This document shows, in pieces, positions 51,694 through 59,834 of a stretch of DNA of 64,000 bases. Each line of letters begins with the position of its first letter. Position 1 is the first letter of the stretch. The translations under genes and the position numbers were made by a program. The notes beneath the pieces were generated by a model. That model was not told where the DNA came from. It searched no databases and was given only the letters and a program-made list of their open reading frames with translations. Origin of the DNA: PBB1 sp046154125 (GTDB taxonomy: Bacteria; Pseudomonadota; Gammaproteobacteria; Burkholderiales; Burkholderiaceae_C). The DNA lies in assembly GCA_046154125.1 (NCBI GenBank), contig JBJXEJ010000174.1, positions 60,860 through 124,859 on the forward strand, given 5' to 3'.

Positions 51694-53484
51694 TCAGAAC
51701 AGGGATTCGTCCATGTCCATCAACGGCTTGGCGCCGGCGCGCGCGGTGCGGATCAATCCAGCAGTCTCGGGCAGCAGCTTGGCAAAGTAGAAGCGCGCGG
51801 TGGCGAGCTTCGCACGGTAGAACGGATCGCCATTGTCCGCATGATCAAGTGCAACCCGCGCCATACGCGCCCAGAAGTACGCGAACACCAGGTGCCCGAC
51901 CACGCGCAGGTAATCGACCGCCGCCGCACCGACCTCGTCCGCGTTGCCGAAGGCCTTCATGCCGAGTTCGGTGCTGAGCTTGGTGACCAAGTCGCCCAGG
52001 TCGGCCAGCGGATTGATGAATTCGCCCATCGCCTCGTTGACGCCTTCGTCCTCGATCAACTGCTGCACCAGCGCGCCGAACTTCTTCAGCTTCTTGCCGT
52101 TGTCGCCAAGCACCTTGCGCCCCAGCAGGTCGAGCGACTGGATCGTGTTGGTGCCCTCGTAGATCATGTTGATGCGCGCATCGCGGACGAACTGCTCCAT
52201 GCCCCATTCACGCACATAGCCGTGGCCACCGAACACCTGCATGCAGTGCGAAGTGGCGATCCACGCGTTGTCGGTGATGAAGGCCTTGACGATCGGCGTC
52301 AGCAGCGCGACCAGGTCGGCGGCATCCTGCCTCACCGCCTCGTCGGTGGATGACAGCTCCTGGTCGATCAGCAGTGCGGTGAACACCGCCAGCGCACGCC
52401 CACCTTCGGCATAGGCACGCGCGGTCAGCAGCATCCTGCGCACGTCGGGGTGCACGATGATCGGATCGGCAGGCCGGTCCGGAGCTTTCGGGCCGGTGAG
52501 CGAGCGCATCTGGAGGCGGTCCTTCGCGTAGGCCGCCGCGTTCTGGTACGCCACCTCGGTCAGGCCCAGCGACTGCATGCCGACGCCCAGGCGAGCCGCA
52601 TTCATCATCACGAACATGGCATTCAGTCCCTTGTGCGGCTGACCGACCAGCCAGCCGCGGGCACCATCGAGGTTCATCTGGCAGGTGGCGTTGCCGTGGA
52701 TGCCCATCTTGTGCTCGAGCGCGCCGCAGAAGATCGGGTTGCGCTCACAGGGCGAGCCGTCGGCGTTGACGAGGAACTTCGGCACGACGAACAGCGAGAT
52801 GCCCTTGCTGCCGGAAGGCGCATCGGGCAGCCGCGCGAGCACCAGGTGGATGATGTTGGCGGCCAGGTCGTGCTCGCCGGCGCTGATGAAGATCTTGTTG
52901 CCGGTGATCAGGTGGCTGCCGTCGATCTGCGGCTCCGCTTTCGTGCGCAGCAGGCCCAGGTCGGTACCGCAGTGCGATTCGGTCAGGCACATCGTGCCGG
53001 TCCATTCGCCGCTGGTCAGCTTCGGCAGGTAGGTCTGCTGCTGCTCGGGCGTGCCGTGGGCATGCAGGCATTCGTAGGCGCCGTGGGTCAGGCCCGGATA
53101 CATGGTCCAGGCCTGGTTGGCGCTGTTGAGCATCTCGTACAGGCATTGGTTCAGCGTGACCGGCAGCCCCTGTCCGCCATAGGCCGCGTCACAGCCGAGC
53201 GATGGCCAGCCGCCCTCGACATACTGCGCATACGCGTCCTTGAAGCCGGCGGGCGAGGTGACTTCGTGCGTGTCGCGATTCAGCGTGCAGCCTTCGGCGT
53301 CACCAGACTGGTTCAACGGCGCCAGCACCCCGCTCGCAAACTTGCCGCCCTCGTCCAGCACCGCGTTGACGGTCTCGATGTCGACCTCGGCATGGCGCGG
53401 CAGCGTCGCAAAGGTCTCCGTGACCTTCAGCAACTCGTGCAGCACGAACTGCATGTCGCGCAGGGGGGGCGTGTAGTGGGCCAT
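51694..53484 (-). CDS. Acyl-CoA dehydrogenase, DmdC-like subgroup
   Basis: The 596-residue flavoprotein makes the first double bond of beta-oxidation. It has MCLTESHCGTDLGLLRTKA (FAD region), VFGGHGYVREWGMEQ and the catalytic Glu in YEGTNTIQSLDLLGRKVL. The N-terminal MAHYTPPLRDMQFVLHELL and the C-terminal extension are those of the long dehydrogenases annotated as DmdC or FadE-like. It is the first gene of the operon. The ATG has AGGA 7 bases upstream. Confidence 0.95.
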   Translation of the reverse strand: MAHYTPPLRDMQFVLHELLKVTETFATLPRHAEVDIETVNAVLDEGGKFASGVLAPLNQSGDAEGCTLNRDTHEVTSPAGFKDAYAQYVEGGWPSLGCDAAYGGQGLPVTLNQCLYEMLNSANQAWTMYPGLTHGAYECLHAHGTPEQQQTYLPKLTSGEWTGTMCLTESHCGTDLGLLRTKAEPQIDGSHLITGNKIFISAGEHDLAANIIHLVLARLPDAPSGSKGISLFVVPKFLVNADGSPCERNPIFCGALEHKMGIHGNATCQMNLDGARGWLVGQPHKGLNAMFVMMNAARLGVGMQSLGLTEVAYQNAAAYAKDRLQMRSLTGPKAPDRPADPIIVHPDVRRMLLTARAYAEGGRALAVFTALLIDQELSSTDEAVRQDAADLVALLTPIVKAFITDNAWIATSHCMQVFGGHGYVREWGMEQFVRDARINMIYEGTNTIQSLDLLGRKVLGDNGKKLKKFGALVQQLIEDEGVNEAMGEFINPLADLGDLVTKLSTELGMKAFGNADEVGAAAVDYLRVVGHLVFAYFWARMARVALDHADNGDPFYRAKLATARFYFAKLLPETAGLIRTARAGAKPLMDMDESLF

Positions 53485-53564
53485 GACGGATCCTGAGGTC
53501 GATGAAATTCATTCTGCATAAAGCCCGTCCGACTTTCACTCGGGATTGGCAGCGTCCGGGCGCA

Positions 53565-53580
53565 CTGATCGCGTGATCAG
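53565..53580. promoter_or_regulatory. Small palindrome upstream of the beta-oxidation operon
   Basis: CTGATC-GCGT-GATCAG forms a 6-bp inverted repeat about 80 bases before the acyl-CoA dehydrogenase start, in the divergent gap of 219 bases to the HNH gene. Fatty-acid operons are often under TetR- or GntR-type repressors, so it is a candidate operator. No regulator gene is present in the window. Confidence 0.3.
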
Positions 53581-53703
53581 CCGATCCAGTGTCGCAGGCG
53601 CACCGCACGCAGAACCCTGCGGGGCAGACGCACCCCGGTCCGGCATGCGAATATCCGGGTTGTCGCACGGAATGGTTACGCTCAAGAGTCAGGAGTGTTG
53701 ATC

Positions 53704-54261
53704 TTGGAAGTTCTGCAACTCGATGTGTCTGGACGGCCGCAGTCCTGGCTTTCGGCCAAGGAAGCTGCGGTGCTTTACGCCAGCGACGGCGTCGCCTGGA
53801 CGCTGGGCGACGCATTCTTCGTGCTGCGCGGCGGCGTCCAGCGGCGCACCGGCCTGCAGTCGCGCATCGAGGTGCACCCGATCATCGCGGTGCGGGGCGC
53901 AATCCCCAGCCGCGCCTGGCGGCAAAGCCCGGCGCTTTCGAACCCCAAGCTCTTCGTGCGTGACAGACATGTCTGCGCATACTGCGGCGGCCATTTCCAG
54001 GCGGACGACCTGACGCGCGAGCACATCATCCCCACGTCGCGCGGCGGCCAGGACACCTGGATGAACTGCATCACCGCCTGCCGGACTTGCAACGGCAACA
54101 AGGGCAGCCGCCTGCCAGAGGAAGCCCGGATGTCGCTGCTCTACCTGCCGTATGTGCCGAGCCTGCACGAGGACATGATCCTGCGCGGGCGTCGGATTCT
54201 GGCCGATCAGATGGAATTCCTGCTCGCCAGCGTGCCCAGGCACAGTCGGCTGCGCTCCTGA
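53704..54261 (+). CDS. HNH endonuclease domain protein
   Basis: The protein of about 185 residues has a C-terminal HNH (beta-beta-alpha-metal) module. It includes CAYCGGHF, the REHIIPTSRGG core and CRTCNGNKGSR, giving zinc-binding CxxC pairs and metal-binding His/Asn. I start at TTG 53704 because AGGAG ends 8 bases upstream; GTG 53695 and TTG 53698 overlap it. The N-terminus (EVLQLDVSGRPQSWLSAKEAAVLYA) is that of a small conserved proteobacterial HNH group, not of restriction enzymes; its role is unknown. Confidence 0.88.
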   Translation: MEVLQLDVSGRPQSWLSAKEAAVLYASDGVAWTLGDAFFVLRGGVQRRTGLQSRIEVHPIIAVRGAIPSRAWRQSPALSNPKLFVRDRHVCAYCGGHFQADDLTREHIIPTSRGGQDTWMNCITACRTCNGNKGSRLPEEARMSLLYLPYVPSLHEDMILRGRRILADQMEFLLASVPRHSRLRS

Positions 54262-54406
54262 CCACGTTGCTCGGCGGGTCAGGAGCAGCAACACTTCTTT
54301 GCAACCGGTGGCGGAACATCGGGCGCCGGACCGACTCAAAGCGTACGCACCGCGTCAACGCGATCGCCGATCGGCCCGTTCTCAGACGGGTACAAGGATT
54401 TCCATC

Positions 54407-54901
54407 ATGAAAAAAACTCTCGCTCTTCTCGCCATCCTGGGCACGCTCGCCGGCTGCTCCACCACCAGCCCGGACGTCATTCAGCGTGGTGACGCGCAAC
54501 GCCTGTCCCAGGTGCAGGACGCCACCGTGCTGTCGGTGCGAGCCGTGACCGTCGATGGGAGCCAAAGCGGCGGCGGCGGGGTCACCGGCGCCGTGGTCGG
54601 CGGCGTGGCCGGCTCGCAGGTGGGTGGCAACAAGGTGGGCGCCGTCGTCGGCGTGCTCGGTGCGGTGGCTGGTGCGGTGATCGGCAACTCGGTCGAACGC
54701 TACGCCACCTCGGAAGAGGCGGTGGAGATCCTGATTCAGATGCGCAACGGCGATCGCCGCGCGATCGTTCAGGCCAAGGGCAACGAAACCCTGGTCGCGG
54801 GCGACCCAGTGATCCTCGTCACGACCGGCGGCAAGACGCGCGTCACGAAGGCGCCGCTGGTCACCGCCCCACCGCAGGCGCCGGTCGCACCGAAAAGCTG
54901 A
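54407..54901 (+). CDS. Glycine-zipper outer-membrane lipoprotein (SlyB-like)
   Basis: The 164-residue precursor has a lipoprotein signal with lipobox LAGC (Cys17). A glycine-zipper region follows (about 62-100, GAVVGGVAGSQVGG, GAVVGVLGAVAGAVIG) and then a small beta-rich domain. SlyB/Pcp-type proteins sit in the outer membrane and help its stability. GGA lies 8 bases before the ATG. It follows the HNH gene by 145 bases and converges with the TPR/oxygenase gene (12 bases between stops). Confidence 0.9.
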   Translation: MKKTLALLAILGTLAGCSTTSPDVIQRGDAQRLSQVQDATVLSVRAVTVDGSQSGGGGVTGAVVGGVAGSQVGGNKVGAVVGVLGAVAGAVIGNSVERYATSEEAVEILIQMRNGDRRAIVQAKGNETLVAGDPVILVTTGGKTRVTKAPLVTAPPQAPVAPKS

Positions 54902-54913
54902 TCCGGCGGGGCC

Positions 54914-56626
54914 TCAGGTGCGCCCGGGCGCGATGTCGAAAGCGATGCAGATGCGCTCTTCCGCTGCGCTGAATGGCACGGTCCGATGGAACAGCGACGA
55001 CGGGAACAGCACGATGTCCCCGATGGCGGTCGTCACCATGCGGCTCGGGAAATCGCCCTGTCCGCGCGGATAGGCGTCACCGTCTGTGCTGAATTCGATG
55101 TTGCCCTCGTTGCTGCCTGTGGCGCGGGTCGGTATCGCGAGGTAGACCACGCCACTGAGCCAGCCGGTCTCGTGGATGTGCGAGGTCAGGTGTCCGCCGG
55201 ACTGCATCTTCACGTACCACGAGCTGCTGAACTCGGTGCTCGCCGGGAAGGCACGGATGAACACGTCGTCGGCGCCAACGTGTCGCAGCCTGAATCGCTC
55301 GACCTGTTCGGCGATCAGTCCCGCCAGCACACGAAACGATACTTCCGTGCGCTTGAACAGGTTGCCGGAAGACTGGACACCGTGGTGCAGCCGCCCCTGC
55401 TTGCGCGCGGCGATCTCGGCCGATGCGATGTCGGTCAGCAGTTGCGCACGCAACTCGCTGGCTTCGATGGCCAGCGCGTCGATCCGGCCGTGGAACACGA
55501 AGTCCAGTGGCACGCGGCAGAACGCGCACCGGTCCGCGACGCCGAAATGGGCCGCGTGGTGCGCCGACAGTGTGGCCAGCAGCGGGGACGCGTGCGCCGC
55601 AGGTGTCGCAAGCAGTCGATCCAGTCCAGCCCGGAACGCGTCGTACTGTTCGGTCTTGTACAGGCACAGCAGGACGCGCTCCTCCCAGTCGCGCAGCCGC
55701 GAGGCCTCGAAATGCCCTATCGCCTGGTCGAGCCGGCCGCTGTCGTACAGCAGCACGGCGAGGTTGTAGCTCGCCTCGGCGGTCTCCGGCGCCAGCGCCA
55801 GCGCGCGCTCGAAACTCGCCACGGCACCGTCGAGAAGTCCCTGGTCGCGCAGCACCTCGCCGAGGTTGTTCAGCGCATCCGGGTAGACCGGCACCAGCGC
55901 CAGGGCGCTCTCGAAGCTGAGCGCCGCCTGCGGGAGCCGGCCCTGGTTGCGATACGCGGTGCCGAGGTTGAAATGCACCCTGGCGTCAGGCTGGATCTCA
56001 AGCGCGGCGCGGTAGCTGTCGATCGCCCCATCAATCTCGCCCTGTGCCTGCAGCACCACACCCAGATTACTGTGCGCTTCGGCGCTGCCGGGTTGCAAGG
56101 CCAGGACCTGTCGGTAGCTCAACGCCGCTTCGTCCAGACGTCCCAGCGCCTGCTGGGCGGTGCCCCGGTTGTAATGCGCCACTGCCAGCGTCGGCTTGAC
56201 TGCCACCGCCTTCGCGTAGCTGTCGGCCGCCTCGGCATGTCGACCCAACCGACCCAGCAGGATGCCGAGGTTGCAATGCAGTTCGGCGAACTCGGGCTTC
56301 AGCGCGACCGCCTGACGGTAGCTGGCCACCGCCTCTTCGTGACGGCCGAGCTGCGAGTACAGCATGCCCAGCTGGCTGTGGGTCTCCATCGACTGAGGCA
56401 CGCTCGCAGCGACCCGTCTGAAGCTTTCGATTGCCTCGGCCCATCGGCGCTGTGCAGCCAGCGCCGAGCCCAGGACGTTGTGGAAGGCCAGCGCCTGCGG
56501 ATGTGACGCGAGGCCCTTTCTGGCCTCGGCCTCGGCCCGAGCCCACTGCCCCGCGTCGAGCAATCCGACCACTCGCTGCACATCGACAGCACTGGGCATC
56601 CGTCCGGGGGTCGGGTGCTTCTTCAT
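54914..56626 (-). CDS. TPR protein fused to a putative 2OG-Fe(II) oxygenase
   Basis: The 570-residue protein has about nine TPR repeats (15-312), a linker with a CAFC pair near 367-370 and a C-terminal domain of the putative 2OG-Fe(II) oxygenase class (about 430-565). Candidate iron ligands are His483 or His485 with Glu486 (SHIHETGWLSG) and His547 (SSLFHRTVPF), with Arg558 as the likely oxoglutarate anchor. TPRs would recruit a protein or glycan substrate. GAGGAG precedes the ATG by 3 bases. It lies 27 bases after the GH42-like gene on the same strand, so the two are likely co-expressed. Substrate unknown. Confidence 0.82.
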   Translation of the reverse strand: MKKHPTPGRMPSAVDVQRVVGLLDAGQWARAEAEARKGLASHPQALAFHNVLGSALAAQRRWAEAIESFRRVAASVPQSMETHSQLGMLYSQLGRHEEAVASYRQAVALKPEFAELHCNLGILLGRLGRHAEAADSYAKAVAVKPTLAVAHYNRGTAQQALGRLDEAALSYRQVLALQPGSAEAHSNLGVVLQAQGEIDGAIDSYRAALEIQPDARVHFNLGTAYRNQGRLPQAALSFESALALVPVYPDALNNLGEVLRDQGLLDGAVASFERALALAPETAEASYNLAVLLYDSGRLDQAIGHFEASRLRDWEERVLLCLYKTEQYDAFRAGLDRLLATPAAHASPLLATLSAHHAAHFGVADRCAFCRVPLDFVFHGRIDALAIEASELRAQLLTDIASAEIAARKQGRLHHGVQSSGNLFKRTEVSFRVLAGLIAEQVERFRLRHVGADDVFIRAFPASTEFSSSWYVKMQSGGHLTSHIHETGWLSGVVYLAIPTRATGSNEGNIEFSTDGDAYPRGQGDFPSRMVTTAIGDIVLFPSSLFHRTVPFSAAEERICIAFDIAPGRT

Positions 56627-56653
56627 GGACTCCTCGAATGCGAACTCATCGGG

Positions 56654-58507
56654 CTACTCGCTCAGCAGGGTCTTTACCGTGTCGTACAGCCGGTCCGAAC
56701 CGGAACCCGGATTGGCCGGGTCGAACGAGAACTGATTGCGCAACACGGGCGTCGAGCCATCCAGGGTGAGCGTGTCGAGGAAAAATGACAGGAACTGCGC
56801 GCCACTGGTGCGGTGATGTTCGAACATCCTGCGGGCCTCGTCGGGCGCCATGCCTCTCAGCGGATGGAACTCGGTAACACCGTAAGTACGATGCTCCGAT
56901 CGTGCATACCAGTCGAAGAAGGAAGTGCCATACGTCGGCTCGCCGTAGAGGCTGACGCCCAGGTGTGCCCGCCCGAATGGCGCAAGCGATGCATCGACCG
57001 CGAACTTGTTGACGTCCCAGCCGGGATTGGTGAAGGGCGTGATCTGATGAACATAGGTGTCGACGTCGGCCAGACACGAACGCCGGACACGATCGTCGAA
57101 ATATCGCAGGTAGTCGACCACTTGCGAGGCCCGAAACCGGTGCCAGAGCGGAACCAGCGGATTGAAATAGTAGGAAGACCGCTCGGCGGGCAGATCGACA
57201 TACGAAAGCAACGACTCGTCAGCGGGAACCGTGGTCGGCAGCGCCTTTGTCGGTACTTCGCGCGGTGTCGTCTGGTTGCGGTCCATCACCGACACATGGC
57301 GCGTCTCCATCAGCACCCACGACTCCCCATGACCCTCCAGGAGGAGGTCGATGCGATGAACACCCGGCACAAGCGCCGAATAATCCAGATCGAAACGCCA
57401 GCCCACGTCGGCCGTGCCGAATTCAGGGCGAGCTTCGAGAACATCCTGCCGGCTCATCCCGACGGAAGCCCGCCCCACGAATTCGCCATCCCGGTAGATG
57501 CGGACCCACAGCGGCTTGCGGGAGCCGGTCGGCATCACGCGGACCCAGCCCGAGATCGGCAGGCTGCCCTGCGCGAACGAGTCGATGTGCTCGGTGTAGC
57601 GCTTCAAGGGCTCGGTGCGGATGTCCTTGGAGGGCGGGTCGACGGCATCGAATGCAGGGTAGTCCGCGCCGACGGCCTGGTTCAACGCAGCCACGCTGCC
57701 GAAGCGCGCCGCCAGGAAGGCCCGGAATCCAGCGACCGACGTCGGGCTGTAATCGGAGACCAGATACTTCTCCCGGAAACCCATGCCCGCCTGGAAGTTC
57801 GGAAACAGATGGTGAAGTTCGCCGAGCAAGGTCACGCCCTTGATCTTGTCGCGGTCACGCTTCGGCAATCGGCAGATCTCGTCGACGATGGCATCGACGA
57901 CCTGGACGCGCCGCCGGGTGATGTCGTTCCCGGTGCTTGCAAAGGTCCACGGGTAGACGTCGATCGCGTAATACCGGTCCCGAGACATCGGCCCTGCAGG
58001 CGTCACCGCCAGGTTGCGCGGATCCCGGACCAGCGCTTCTTCGATGGGCGCGTCCACCCCGAAATGCGTCGAGAAGAGATAGACGATTGCCGGACGTTCG
58101 ACATCGTGCAACGTCCGCACCAGGCGCTCGACGGCAGGGCGGTCGACGACCCAGTCGCTACCTTGGGTCCGCAGCAAGCGCAGGAGCGGGAATTGCAACG
58201 TGTATCCCAGTTCGAAACGTCCGCTGGGGCTGAAGCGGGGACCCAGCGCCGACAGCGTGCGCTCGATCAGCACGGCCGCAGATCCGCCCGCGCGGTTGCA
58301 TTCGGAAACGGGATCCGGGCGGTCAGGCGGAGGATCCGAGGCATCGGGCGCATGCGCGCCCATGCACGGATCGATGACATTCAGCATCGGAGCCAACAAC
58401 AGCCGCGGCCTCACTGCCGGACTTGTCGCAGCGAACCATGCCCACAACGACAGGGCGACCAATCCGATCGCCAGAGCGGAGATCCGCAAAACCGTGCGTG
58501 TCATCAT
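56654..58507 (-). CDS. Membrane-anchored GH42-like glycoside hydrolase-fold protein
   Basis: The 617-residue protein has an N-terminal membrane anchor (about 7-28) and no other hydrophobic segment, so the body should be periplasmic. Residues 252-292 (YSPTSVAGFRAFLAARFGS, then LNQAVG) match the GH42/GH35 beta-galactosidase pattern. Candidate acid/base and nucleophile are Glu230 (LLGELHHLFP) and Glu546 (YGVTEFHPLRG). A beta-rich segment (about 315-410) is inserted between the two halves of the presumed barrel. Family and activity are inferred from pattern only. It shares a transcript with the TPR/oxygenase gene and diverges from the acyltransferase. Confidence 0.65.
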   Translation of the reverse strand: MMTRTVLRISALAIGLVALSLWAWFAATSPAVRPRLLLAPMLNVIDPCMGAHAPDASDPPPDRPDPVSECNRAGGSAAVLIERTLSALGPRFSPSGRFELGYTLQFPLLRLLRTQGSDWVVDRPAVERLVRTLHDVERPAIVYLFSTHFGVDAPIEEALVRDPRNLAVTPAGPMSRDRYYAIDVYPWTFASTGNDITRRRVQVVDAIVDEICRLPKRDRDKIKGVTLLGELHHLFPNFQAGMGFREKYLVSDYSPTSVAGFRAFLAARFGSVAALNQAVGADYPAFDAVDPPSKDIRTEPLKRYTEHIDSFAQGSLPISGWVRVMPTGSRKPLWVRIYRDGEFVGRASVGMSRQDVLEARPEFGTADVGWRFDLDYSALVPGVHRIDLLLEGHGESWVLMETRHVSVMDRNQTTPREVPTKALPTTVPADESLLSYVDLPAERSSYYFNPLVPLWHRFRASQVVDYLRYFDDRVRRSCLADVDTYVHQITPFTNPGWDVNKFAVDASLAPFGRAHLGVSLYGEPTYGTSFFDWYARSEHRTYGVTEFHPLRGMAPDEARRMFEHHRTSGAQFLSFFLDTLTLDGSTPVLRNQFSFDPANPGSGSDRLYDTVKTLLSE

Positions 58508-58697
58508 CGTCGGGACGGGTCGAAGCGCATGCGCACAATGCTAGGCCACCTGCACGGACAGAACCCGCAGTGCGCACGCCACCTGGCTGCCGCACCTCTC
58601 CACATCCGAACATGCCACAGCTCCTGCCACGTTGCATCGACCTGCCTTGCTCGCTTCTGTGCCCCCCAGCGCGCGAAACAGAACGATCAAGCCCCAG

Positions 58698-59762
58698 ATG
58701 AGTCACCCCGAAAGATCGATGTCCCTGGCCGATCGGGTGTCCGGAAAGGACAACAACTTCAACTTGATTCGGTTGCTGGCAGCATTCGCCGTTCTGGCGA
58801 GCCACAGCTTGATGCTGGCCACGGGCCACTTCAGAGACAACCCCATTCCTGATCGACTTGAAACATCGATCGGTTCGATCGCGGTCGATGTGTTCTTCAT
58901 CGTCAGCGGATTCCTCGTCACGGGCAGCCTGGCGACCCGGCAGAACCTGAGGGGATACCTGGTGTCGCGCGCCCTGCGGATCTATCCCGCACTGATCGTG
59001 ATGGTGGCGCTGACGATCGGACTCCTCGGAACCTCCTTCACCACGCGCCCGTGGCGCGACTACTTCGCCGATGCTCAGACGTGGCAGTTCGCGTGGATGA
59101 ACGTCACACTGGTTTTCGGCAACGCCGACTTCCTGCCCGGGGTGTTCGAGACGACGCCCACGAGTCGATTGGTCAACGGATCCCTGTGGACCATTCCCCA
59201 TGAACTGCGCTGCTATCTCCTGCTGGGTGGTCTCTGGCTTCTTGCCTCCACCGTACGCGGCTCACGCATACACAACTTCCGAAACGCCTGCGTTGCGGTG
59301 ACACTGATTTTCTGGATCGCCCTGCCGATCGATCATTTCCATCTGAAGACGGGCCTGCCGTTCATCCAGTTCTTTTTCATGTTCATGTCGGGTTCGATTT
59401 ATTTTCTCTTCAGAGAGCATATCGAGTTGACGGCTCGATTGTTTCTTTTCCTGGTGACCGCACTGCTGATTTCGACCCTTCACAACGACGCATTCTTCTT
59501 GGCCTATCGATTTACCCTGCCCTACATCGTCTTGTGGCTGGCCTATATTCCAACTGGTACGATAAGATTATTCAACAAGCTGGGAGATTATTCGTATGGA
59601 TTCTATATTTATGCATTTCCGCTACAACAGTCGATCATGGCATTGCGACCACAAACATCCATTGTTGAATTGATATTTTTATCAGGAGGATTGGCACTGC
59701 TTTGTTCGATTATTTCCTGGCATCTGATTGAAGAAAAAGCCCTTCGATGCAAGGCGCCCTGA
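58698..59762 (+). CDS. OafA-type membrane acyltransferase (acyltransferase 3 family)
   Basis: The 354-residue protein has about ten membrane segments. It carries the family 3 signatures FNLIRLLAAFAVLASHS (with the conserved His), SIAVDVFFIVSGFLV and the R-x-x-R-I-YP segment (SRALRIYPALIV). Members acylate O-antigens, capsules, Nod factors or periplasmic glycans. I start at ATG 58698; ATG 58719 is also possible. From about 59390 the coding becomes clearly richer in A/T, unlike the rest of the window, which suggests acquisition. Confidence 0.88.
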   Translation: MSHPERSMSLADRVSGKDNNFNLIRLLAAFAVLASHSLMLATGHFRDNPIPDRLETSIGSIAVDVFFIVSGFLVTGSLATRQNLRGYLVSRALRIYPALIVMVALTIGLLGTSFTTRPWRDYFADAQTWQFAWMNVTLVFGNADFLPGVFETTPTSRLVNGSLWTIPHELRCYLLLGGLWLLASTVRGSRIHNFRNACVAVTLIFWIALPIDHFHLKTGLPFIQFFFMFMSGSIYFLFREHIELTARLFLFLVTALLISTLHNDAFFLAYRFTLPYIVLWLAYIPTGTIRLFNKLGDYSYGFYIYAFPLQQSIMALRPQTSIVELIFLSGGLALLCSIISWHLIEEKALRCKAP

Positions 59763-59834
59763 AATCAATAATGCACATCAAAAATTACGCCCGACCCGGG
59801 CCTTCAAAAAAAATCCATCAATCTCAAGTTACAC

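Noticed and set aside
56813..58852. 679-codon plus-strand frame opposite the GH42-like gene
   Set aside because: The minus-strand gene has a membrane anchor and family pattern; the plus frame has none and runs into the acyltransferase.
59788..59815. GC hairpin plus A-run after the acyltransferase as terminator
   Set aside because: The run is of A on the coding strand, so it cannot give a U-tract for that gene; no minus-strand gene ends here.
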